64,000 bases of DNA from Bacteroidota bacterium (lineage in GTDB: Bacteria > Bacteroidota > Ignavibacteria > Tepidaquicellales > Tepidaquicellaceae): positions 572,419 through 636,418 of the forward strand of contig JAFDZP010000002.1 in assembly GCA_018266835.1 (NCBI GenBank), read 5' to 3'. This document shows positions 43,419 through 50,411 of the stretch, in pieces. Each line of letters begins with the position of its first letter. The first letter of the stretch is position 1. The notes beneath the pieces are model-generated. The model was not told where the DNA came from and searched no databases. It saw only the letters and a list, made by a program, of their open reading frames with translations. Position numbers and translations under genes: made by a program.

Positions 43419-43895
43419 TTAGAATGAGGCAATTTCACCCTTTGTTTCCATTTTCCAATCTCCATATTTATCTTCCCAAAAATAGTATACAGAATTAACT
43501 GAGAACTTTTTATCACCCATTCTTGCCTTTGGTGATGAAGGTAAATTAGCATATCTATAAGTTCCAACGGTTCCTTTAACGTTGATAATCATGCGTACTT
43601 CTTTAACTTCTCCTTCCGGTTTTTTGGCTTCCTTTTTTTCTACTATACTTATCTCTTCTATATTTGCTTTGCTCTCTACATAATCAGAAAGCCCTGTTCC
43701 TATGTAAGGTTGGTCTGTTGTTTTATCCATAAGAAAAGATTCCGCTCCCTGACTTGCCCATACTTTTCTAACTAACTCTTCAACTTTGTCTTTTGGTGGA
43801 CTTCCTCCACAACCATAAAAAACCAAAGTGAAGATAAACAATAAAAGTAAAACTGATGAAGATCTGAATTTAATTTTTGTAAGGTTTTTTTTCAT
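43419..43895 (-). CDS. island lipoprotein, unknown function
   Basis: The 158-residue product has a basic N-terminus and hydrophobic core ending FYGCGG, a lipobox-like Cys at about residue 29, so it is probably a lipoprotein. The mature part has alternating charged strands (IEEISIVEKKEAKKPEGEVKEVRMIINVKG) and ends with a VYYFWEDKYGDWKMETKG pattern like small NTF2-like or lipid-anchored domains. No function can be named. It is the rightmost coding gene in the island; ATG at 43895. Confidence 0.7.
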   Translation of the reverse strand: MKKNLTKIKFRSSSVLLLLFIFTLVFYGCGGSPPKDKVEELVRKVWASQGAESFLMDKTTDQPYIGTGLSDYVESKANIEEISIVEKKEAKKPEGEVKEVRMIINVKGTVGTYRYANLPSSPKARMGDKKFSVNSVYYFWEDKYGDWKMETKGEIASF

Positions 43896-43921
43896 AATGA
43901 GTTTAGGTTTTATATTAGCAA

Positions 43922-44009
43922 AAAGGACGCAACTTTAATACATCCCTCCGCAAGGTACTGGTATACCTATAAGCAAGAATAGTAAAAAAGTGCGTCCTTT
44001 ATGGACGCA
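43922..44009. other. overlapping alternative hairpins
   Basis: AAAGGACGCA at 43922-43931 can pair with TGCGTCCTTT at 43991-44000 (long hairpin with a 59-base loop), but TGCGTCC at 43991-43997 can also pair with GGACGCA at 44003-44009 (5-base loop). The two structures compete. This may be a terminator or attenuator, or part of a small RNA upstream of the lipoprotein gene. Confidence 0.55.
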
Positions 44010-44289
44010 GCTGTTTTTACCATGCTCCTGCTTATTTTACATCTACCAGTTTTTGCGGAAGAACATAGTTTTAGCTACGTAAAAATATTATATGTGATTT
44101 ATTACTTAATCTATAAACTAAATTTTTTTGTTTCGGAAAAAATAATGAAAAATTTTATTAAATATACAACATTTAAAAATGAACATTCACTCAATATATT
44201 GTCACATCTTATCAACTACTTATTCACGATTAGCTTATATAATATACCAATCCATCCCATTCTACACACCCTCCTACCCCCCCCTCATA
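44010..44289. other. non-coding region near the right end of the island
   Basis: This very AT-rich stretch has open frames on the plus strand but no convincing gene: their composition is low-complexity (Ile, Tyr, Pro, Ser) and one runs into the repeat tract. I see no further structure here. Confidence 0.5.
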
Positions 44290-44327
44290 TATCCATGTTA
44301 TCCATGTTATCCATTAGTAAGTCGTTA
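44290..44327 (-). repeat. origin-like repeat tract, right copy (inverted)
   Basis: Two copies of TATCCATGT (44290-44298 and 44299-44307) lead into the exact reverse complement (44308-44327) of the 20-mer at 24865-24884. Both tracts have short tandem units on the same side of the 20-mer, although the units differ (GGATA on the left; ACATGGATA when read on the minus strand here). Confidence 0.75.
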
Positions 44328-44537
44328 TCTGCTCGAAGCAATGAAAGTAGTTAGCATTTCCTGCTTTCAATCATTACATTACATGTGCTTTTCAAAATTT
44401 TTCTTGTCGATTTATTTTCATCTAGGGAAAATACTTCTTTCAATAAAATTATACCACAATTCATTCATCCAAAATGATTTATTATTCTATTGAAATATCG
44501 GATTTCGATAAGTAGTTTTGATGAATTCTATTTAGAT

Positions 44538-44564
44538 AATTTGGTACTCCATTTGGTACCAAAT
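44538..44564 (+). promoter_or_regulatory. integrase arm-type site pair (right)
   Basis: AATTTGGTAC at 44538-44547 and ATTTGGTAC at 44551-44559 repeat the motif found near the left end; the second copy extends into an inverted GGTACCAAAT (44555-44564). They lie about 70-90 bp from the right core site. Confidence 0.6.
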
Positions 44565-44628
44565 CGTTTTTTTGGAAGCAATTTTAGAAAATTAGGGCAA
44601 AAAAAACCTTAATTTTAGCTCAGAATTC

Positions 44629-44672
44629 AATTCGGGATGTAGATCAGTTGGCTAGATCGCATGCATGGGGTG
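44629..44672 (+). other. attR: right end of the island
   Basis: This 44-bp segment is the exact direct repeat of 23429-23472 and covers the last bases before tRNA-Pro plus its 5' half through the anticodon loop. The sequence left of the crossover (including the arm sites) belongs to the island; the 3' half of the tRNA and radC are chromosome. The crossover point is inside the shared segment and cannot be fixed further from sequence. Confidence 0.9.
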
Positions 44673-44706
44673 CATGAGGCCGGTGGTTCGAGTCCACTCA
44701 TCCCGA
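44633..44706 (+). tRNA. tRNA-Pro (GGG anticodon)
   Basis: Acceptor CGGGATG pairs with CATCCCG; the D-arm is GATC...GATC; the anticodon stem CATGC/GCATG surrounds ATGGGGT with anticodon GGG; the T-arm GGTGG/CCACT surrounds TTCGAGT. Discriminator A, no encoded CCA. The gene is intact but its 5' half and upstream promoter come from the integrated island. Confidence 0.95.
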
Positions 44707-44743
44707 CAAAATTCCCTCACCCTCGGGCAAATAACCTAAGCCT

Positions 44744-45451
44744 ATGTCCCATACTAATTTTACAGTTAAAGATTTACCACCGGATGACAGACCCCGCGAA
44801 CGTCTTGAACGCGAAGGTAAAGATAAACTCTCTGATATTGAACTCTTTGCGCTTATTCTCGGCAGTGGATTTAAAGGTACTTCTGTAATGGAAACTGCTA
44901 AGGAAATTAAGAAAAGATTTCATTCACTTGCTGATTTTAAAGAAGCTTCACTTCAGGATTTCAAAGCTATCAAAGGTCTCGGAAAAGCAAAGGCATCGCA
45001 GTTAGTTGCCTGTGCTGAAATATCCCGCCGAATTGCACGAGATGAAGCAAAGAAACGGACAGAAATAAAAAATCAGACTGCTGTAACCAATTCCTCAATA
45101 GCAGCAGAAATTGTAAGGAATCAGATTGAAGATTTTAATATTGAAAACTTCCTCATACTATCTTTCAATTCCAGAAATAAGTTAACAGGTGCTGAAATTT
45201 CAACAATAGGTACTCTAACCTCGTCACTAGTACATCCAAGGGAAACCTTCAAAGCTGCAATAAGAAATCACGCAGCAAAAATTATCATCGCTCACAATCA
45301 TCCTTCGGGAGAAATTGACCCCTCAGATGATGACTTAAAAATTACTAAAAGACTGGTTGAAGCAGGCAAGCTTCTGGGTATAGAAGTGCTGGACCACCTG
45401 ATTGTAACGCAGGATGATTTCTTCAGTTTTAAAGACGAAGGTTTATTATAA
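44744..45451 (+). CDS. radC: RadC family JAB/MPN-domain protein
   Basis: The 235-residue protein has an N-terminal helix-hairpin-helix part (LSDIELFALILGSG, KAIKGLGKAKASQL) and a C-terminal JAMM-type metal site, AHNHPSGEIDPSDDD. The family was named for DNA repair but its biochemical role is unsettled. It lies 37 bases after tRNA-Pro; before the island arrived the pair would have been contiguous with the psuG side. The start at ATG 44744 fits the family. Confidence 0.93.
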   Translation: MSHTNFTVKDLPPDDRPRERLEREGKDKLSDIELFALILGSGFKGTSVMETAKEIKKRFHSLADFKEASLQDFKAIKGLGKAKASQLVACAEISRRIARDEAKKRTEIKNQTAVTNSSIAAEIVRNQIEDFNIENFLILSFNSRNKLTGAEISTIGTLTSSLVHPRETFKAAIRNHAAKIIIAHNHPSGEIDPSDDDLKITKRLVEAGKLLGIEVLDHLIVTQDDFFSFKDEGLL

Positions 45452-45576
45452 AAAATACGTCTAAGTAGTAGAACTAAAATACACTTGAAATTGTTGGAGT
45501 TATTGAATTAATTTAACAAAAATAAAGGAGCAGGTATTGGTTTTACTTACTAGTTTATAATTTCTAAATTCACCAT

Positions 45577-48500
45577 ATGAAGAAGCTTAATTTAATTTTT
45601 GTAATTTCCTCCCTCTTTTTCCTAACCTTCATTTCCAGCGCTTATTCTCAGTTCGGACAGAATAAAGTTCAGTATAAAGAGTTTAAATGGAGTTATATCC
45701 AGACGAAACACTTCGATGTTTATTTTTCGCAGGGAGGAAAATATATAGGAGAGTTTGCTGCAGTTGTTGCAGAATCCTCACTTGCCTCATTAACCAAAAA
45801 CCTTGATTATCATATCTCTAACAGAGTACCTCTTGTGATATTCAATTCTCACAATGAATTCCAGCAGAATAATATTCTCGATGAATACCTTCCTGAAGGT
45901 GTCGGTGGTGTTACGGAATTATTCAAGAACAGAGCCTTAATTCCTTTTGAAGGCGACTATGAAAAATTCAGACACGTTATTCACCATGAATTGCTCCACG
46001 CATTTATGAATGATATGTTCTACGGGGGCTCAATTCAAAATATAATCTCAAGAAACATCACACTTAATTTTCCTTTATGGTTTAACGAAGGAATGGCTGA
46101 AGTTCAGAGTCTCTATGGCTTAGATAAAAAAACAGATATGTACATGCGGGATGCTGTAATAAATAATTACGTTCCCCCATTAGAACAAATAGGTGGATAT
46201 TTTTCATATAGAGGCGGCCAAAGCTTTTTTGCATTCCTGGCTGATGTATACGGTGAAGAAAAAATAGGCGAGCTGATGAACAACATAAAAACGTTCGGTG
46301 ATGTTGATGCGGGCTTTCATGAAACATATAAATTAGGCATTCCGGAATTATCTGATAAATGGCTTAAGTATCTTAAAAAAATGTACTGGCCGGATATTGA
46401 TACAAGAGAAGAAACTGATGACTTTGCAAAAAGAATAACAGACCACAGAAAATCTGGCGGATTTTATAATGTATCACCTGTACTTTCTCCGCAGGGAGAT
46501 AAGTTTGCTTTCATTTCAAACCGGGATGATAACTTTGATATTTTTATAGCTGATGCAGAAACAGGAAGAATAATCGATAAAGTGGTTAAGGGTGAAACTT
46601 CAGTAAATTTTGAAGAGCTTCACATTCTTACACCCGGATTAACATGGTCTCCTGACGGAAGAAAAATTGCAGTCAGCGTAAAAGCCGGTTCCAAGGATGC
46701 AATTTTTATTATAGATGTTAATAGCGGCGATAAAGATGAATTACCTATTCAGCTTGATGGTATATTTTATGTAAACTGGTCACCGGTAAACAAAGACCTC
46801 ATTGCATTTATTGGAAACAACAGCAAGCAGTCAGATATTTATTTGTACAATCTGAAAACAAATCAGATGACTGCATTGACTAATGATGTTTTCAGCGACG
46901 GAACACCTACGTGGAGCAAAGACGGACAGGAAATTTATTTTAACTCCGATAGAGGAAGCTATATTGATGCTGCAACCATTCCCGCTGATTTCAAAATGTC
47001 TAATTACGATTTTGACAGAAGTGATTTATATAAAATAAATATCAACTCAAAAGAAATTACAAGAGAATCTGATTCAAAAGATTATACTGAAAGTTACGTA
47101 ATGTTCAGCCCCGATGGCAAAAGAAAATTATTTGTATCCGATAAAAACGGAATAAGTAATCTTTACATTCAGGAAGCTGATTCATCAGGTAATATGATTG
47201 ACAGGCCGATAACGAATTCATTAAATCCAATCGACCAGATTTCGCTTTCAAGAGACGGCAAAAAACTATTGTTTGTAGCTTTAAATCAGGGCGGATATGA
47301 TATATTCTCAATTGATAATCCTCTTGAAAAATCTTTAAGCGTAAAAGAACTTCCGCTCACAGATTACATGATTAAAAGAAAAGAATGGAGAGCTAAGTTT
47401 GGTAATGACTTCACCGATAACAATGTAAACTATCAGACAAAAACTGCAGATAGTAATCTTGCCCAGAAAAAAGATACAATCGTAATAGATAACAAAGGTG
47501 ATCTTGAATTAAGAGCTGACACATTAAAATTGTACGGAGATGATATAAGTTTAAATCTCGTATCGAAAAAAGATTCAACTTACAGAAATACACAAGCAGC
47601 GATGGATTCTGTTTACAGATTCAATAAAAACTTCAATGTAGCTGATAACGTGAATGAAGACGGCTCTTATAAAATTAAAAATTATAAGATTAACTTTACT
47701 CCTGACTTAGTTTACGGTAATGCGAACTATTCAAGCTTCTACGGAGTGCAAGGCGTCGCAACCATAGCATTGAGTGACATGATGGGTAATCACAGAATTT
47801 ATATACAGACATCGATGGTAGTTGATTTAAAAAACAGTGACTACGCAGTAGCATATTATTATCTCCCCAAAAGAATTGATTACGGAGTAGAGCTTTTCCA
47901 TACTGCCAGATTTATTCTGTATACATTTAATACTAACGCCGGATACACTATTGATTCACTTTTCAGATACAGAACATTCGGCGGAGATGTCAGCGCTTCT
48001 TATCCGTTTAATAAATTCAAACGCATCCAGGGAAGTCTGACTGTCATGGGTGTATCAAGAGAAAATCTTGATAACGACAATGCGTTTTCTCAAAGCAAAA
48101 CTCTGATCATTCCATCGGTAAGTTTTGTTCACGATAATACAACTTTCGGATACACAGCTCCGATTAAGGGAACAAGATATAATTTAACTGCAATGGCTTC
48201 TCCCAAGCTTGGTAATGATGGATTAGGCTTTACTTCGTTGGTTGGTGATTTCAGGACCTATTATAAGCTTGCAGATGAATATACATTTGTAATGAGATTT
48301 GCCGGAGGTTACAGTATGGGTCCGAATCCTCAGAGATTTTATATCGGCGGAACGGATAACTGGTTAAACCGAGAATTTGAAAACAATACAATACCTATTA
48401 ACACAATAGAAGAGTATGCATTCTCAACACCGGGCTTGCCGCTAAGAGGTTTCAACTATGATGCAAAGGCCGGCTCTAAATATGCTCTTGCAAATCTTGA

Positions 48501-48795
48501 GTTAAGATTTCCACTGCTTAGATATTTTATTCTCGGTGCATTACCAATAGGTTTTGCTAATATTGAAGGTGCAATGTTTGTTGATGCCGGAACTGCTTGG
48601 AGCGATAATAACGCTTTACAATTATTCGAGAAAGTTGACGGCACTACTGTCATGAAAGATTTATTAATGGGTACAGGTGTCGGCGCAAGAGCAATTATGT
48701 TTGGTATTCCACTTAAATTTGATGTGGCGTGGAGTTATAATTTAAGAAAATTTTCACCGCCTAAATATTATCTCTCACTCGGAGTAGATTTCTAA
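45577..48795 (+). CDS. metallopeptidase-like / PD40 beta-propeller / outer-membrane barrel fusion
   Basis: The 1072-residue protein has a signal peptide (1-24), then a peptidase MA-like domain with the zinc motif His137-Glu-Leu-Leu-His141 and a downstream Glu in FNEGMAE (about 171-174). Residues 290-600 contain TolB/PD40-type propeller blades (for example FISNRDDNFDIFIAD, TWSPDGRKIAVS, YVMFSPDGKRKLFVSDK). The last 370 residues resemble a BamA/surface-antigen beta barrel, with GGTDNWLNREFENN, LPLRGFNYDA and a C-terminal YYLSLGVDF ending in Phe. It is therefore likely inserted in the outer membrane with a periplasmic or surface peptidase and propeller. The substrate is unknown. Confidence 0.85.
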   Translation: MKKLNLIFVISSLFFLTFISSAYSQFGQNKVQYKEFKWSYIQTKHFDVYFSQGGKYIGEFAAVVAESSLASLTKNLDYHISNRVPLVIFNSHNEFQQNNILDEYLPEGVGGVTELFKNRALIPFEGDYEKFRHVIHHELLHAFMNDMFYGGSIQNIISRNITLNFPLWFNEGMAEVQSLYGLDKKTDMYMRDAVINNYVPPLEQIGGYFSYRGGQSFFAFLADVYGEEKIGELMNNIKTFGDVDAGFHETYKLGIPELSDKWLKYLKKMYWPDIDTREETDDFAKRITDHRKSGGFYNVSPVLSPQGDKFAFISNRDDNFDIFIADAETGRIIDKVVKGETSVNFEELHILTPGLTWSPDGRKIAVSVKAGSKDAIFIIDVNSGDKDELPIQLDGIFYVNWSPVNKDLIAFIGNNSKQSDIYLYNLKTNQMTALTNDVFSDGTPTWSKDGQEIYFNSDRGSYIDAATIPADFKMSNYDFDRSDLYKININSKEITRESDSKDYTESYVMFSPDGKRKLFVSDKNGISNLYIQEADSSGNMIDRPITNSLNPIDQISLSRDGKKLLFVALNQGGYDIFSIDNPLEKSLSVKELPLTDYMIKRKEWRAKFGNDFTDNNVNYQTKTADSNLAQKKDTIVIDNKGDLELRADTLKLYGDDISLNLVSKKDSTYRNTQAAMDSVYRFNKNFNVADNVNEDGSYKIKNYKINFTPDLVYGNANYSSFYGVQGVATIALSDMMGNHRIYIQTSMVVDLKNSDYAVAYYYLPKRIDYGVELFHTARFILYTFNTNAGYTIDSLFRYRTFGGDVSASYPFNKFKRIQGSLTVMGVSRENLDNDNAFSQSKTLIIPSVSFVHDNTTFGYTAPIKGTRYNLTAMASPKLGNDGLGFTSLVGDFRTYYKLADEYTFVMRFAGGYSMGPNPQRFYIGGTDNWLNREFENNTIPINTIEEYAFSTPGLPLRGFNYDAKAGSKYALANLELRFPLLRYFILGALPIGFANIEGAMFVDAGTAWSDNNALQLFEKVDGTTVMKDLLMGTGVGARAIMFGIPLKFDVAWSYNLRKFSPPKYYLSLGVDF

Positions 48796-48810
48796 AATGG
48801 ACATTTTATT

Positions 48811-48862
48811 CCGTCCCGATAAATTATCACGATACTTGTGATAATTTATCGGGACGGATTTT
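48811..48862 (+). terminator. 20-bp perfect hairpin, terminator-like
   Basis: The arm at 48811-48830 (starting CCGTCCCGATAAATTATCAC) is perfectly inverted at 48838-48857 around a 7-base loop, then a T run follows. It lies 15 bases after the barrel gene and 7 bases before the next start codon. The long perfect stem is unusual for a plain terminator. Confidence 0.8.
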
Positions 48863-48868
48863 TTATTT

Positions 48869-49306
48869 ATGGTATTAATAATAAATCTTGCAGTTACAGC
48901 TCTTCTGGCCGGTTTAACCTGGTATATACAAATTGTACATTACCCGCTTTTTATCTTCTTAGATAGAAAATCTTTTCTTGAGTATCATATCTACCATCTT
49001 AAAAAAAATACCTATATGGTTTTTGTTCCTATGCTTGTAGAAGGTACTTTCGCTATTCTCTTTACGTTTGATTATCCTCTTCCTGTTAACGGGTTAATTC
49101 CGTTTCTTTGCCTTTGTATTTCAACTGCAATTTGGCTTGTAACTTTTGCTAAGCTTGTTCCGCTTCAGGATTCGTTAACTATTGATGGCTGGAATGAAGA
49201 AGTAATTGAACAACTGGTAAAGATAAATTGGGTAAGAACTATCGGATGGAGTGTTAAAACTTTGCTCTTAATGTATTGCATCGCAAAGCTGGTTTTTCTG
49301 GCTTAA
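48869..49306 (+). CDS. small four-helix membrane protein, unknown
   Basis: The 145-residue protein has four hydrophobic segments (about 3-22, 49-66, 75-98 and 123-143), with the basic YHLKKNTYM loop between. The first helix and the WYIQIVHYPLF segment resemble small membrane proteins annotated as DUF1772-like, but there is no motif that fixes function. It follows the strong hairpin by seven bases and ends in a terminator shared with korB. ATG at 48869. Confidence 0.7.
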   Translation: MVLIINLAVTALLAGLTWYIQIVHYPLFIFLDRKSFLEYHIYHLKKNTYMVFVPMLVEGTFAILFTFDYPLPVNGLIPFLCLCISTAIWLVTFAKLVPLQDSLTIDGWNEEVIEQLVKINWVRTIGWSVKTLLLMYCIAKLVFLA

Positions 49307-49321
49307 TAGAATAAAACAAAA

Positions 49322-49349
49322 CGGGCATAATGAATTATCATTACACCCG
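49322..49349. terminator. imperfect terminator between convergent genes
   Basis: CGGG and ATAATGA at 49322-49333 pair imperfectly with TCATTA and CCCG at 49338-49349, followed by an A-rich run. It separates the small membrane gene from korB, which is on the other strand. Confidence 0.5.
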
Positions 49350-49359
49350 CACAAAAAAA

Positions 49360-50409
49360 TTAATATCCTCCCTTAATTTCCCAGGTAGAATTTCCCTTTA
49401 GCAAATCATTAATATCTCCGTGACCGCTTTTTTCGTAAACATGTTTAAATTGTTCTTCAATTGTTTCTTCATAAGTGCTGCGTGACATTTCAAGGAACAC
49501 ACCTACAGGCATCGGAAGCTCAGGATGCTCTGCAAAACTACTTAATATAAAAGCAAGCTCTCTGGATGTTTCATCGTGAACAAGTAAATCATTCACTGAG
49601 TGAACTCCGTCATTTAAATCTACTACAACAGGTTTAAAGCCGTCAAGCTTAATTCCCTTATCTTTATTCTTTCCATATATCAACGGCTTTCCATGCTGAA
49701 GATATACAACGTTATCTTCTTTCGTTTCTTTTTCAGTGTAAAGGAAGAAAGCACCGTCATTATAAATATTACAGTTCTGTAAAATTTCTAAAAATGAAGT
49801 ACCGTGATGCTTAGCCGCTCTTGCGATCATTTCCTGTAAGTGTTTCGGATCTCTATCCATTGAGCGCGCTATGAAAGTACCATTTGCTCCGAGTGCTAAG
49901 TTAGTCGGATTGAACGGATATTCAGGCGATCCAACCGGACTGGATTTTGTGATTTTATTTCTTTCTGATGTCGGTGAGTATTGTCCTTTTGTTAATCCGT
50001 AAATTCTGTTGTTGAACATCAAAAGATTCACATCGATATTCCTTCTGAGTAAATGCATAAAATGATTTCCCCCAATGCTCATAAGGTCACCATCCCCTGC
50101 TGTTATCCATACGGATAAATCAGGATTGGAAATTTTCACCCCTGATGCAATTGCAGTTGCTCTTCCATGAATTGTATGAAATCCGTAAGTGTTCATATAA
50201 TATGGAAATCTGCTTGAGCATCCTATACCCGCGATGAATACAAGTTTTTCTTTTGTTATTCCCAGTGAAGGAAGTGTTCTCTGCACCTGCGCAAGAATGG
50301 AGTAATCTCCGCATCCCGGACACCATCTTATATCCTGGTCAGATGCGAAATCTTTTGCAGTATAAATTATTTTGTCGGTAAGATCTGTATTTGCCTGTGT
50401 AGTTTCCAT
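49360..50409 (-). CDS. korB: 2-oxoacid:ferredoxin oxidoreductase beta subunit
   Basis: The beta subunit binds thiamine diphosphate and a 4Fe-4S cluster for oxidative decarboxylation of 2-oxoglutarate (or a related 2-oxoacid) with ferredoxin. Visible marks are the N-terminal WCPGCGDYSILAQ, GIGCSSRFPYYM, and the TPP/Mg motif TAGDGDLMSIGGNH ... NLLMFNNRIYGLTKGQ. At 349 residues it is full length. It starts two bases after korA and the two subunits clearly form an operon. Substrate choice is inferred from korA type; a pyruvate-specific enzyme would usually be one large protein or four subunits. Confidence 0.94.
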   Translation of the reverse strand: METTQANTDLTDKIIYTAKDFASDQDIRWCPGCGDYSILAQVQRTLPSLGITKEKLVFIAGIGCSSRFPYYMNTYGFHTIHGRATAIASGVKISNPDLSVWITAGDGDLMSIGGNHFMHLLRRNIDVNLLMFNNRIYGLTKGQYSPTSERNKITKSSPVGSPEYPFNPTNLALGANGTFIARSMDRDPKHLQEMIARAAKHHGTSFLEILQNCNIYNDGAFFLYTEKETKEDNVVYLQHGKPLIYGKNKDKGIKLDGFKPVVVDLNDGVHSVNDLLVHDETSRELAFILSSFAEHPELPMPVGVFLEMSRSTYEETIEEQFKHVYEKSGHGDINDLLKGNSTWEIKGGY

Positions 50410-50411
50410 TT

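Noticed and set aside
43210-43422. 70-codon plus-strand frame with a hydrophobic segment
   Set aside because: It is antisense to the better supported ribbon-helix-helix-like frame, which has a strong AAAAGGAGG site.
44001-44493. Plus-strand frames of 117 and 104 codons near the right end of the island
   Set aside because: They are low-complexity, overlap each other, and run through the inverted 20-mer and tandem repeats. The apparent signal peptide in the first is likely chance.
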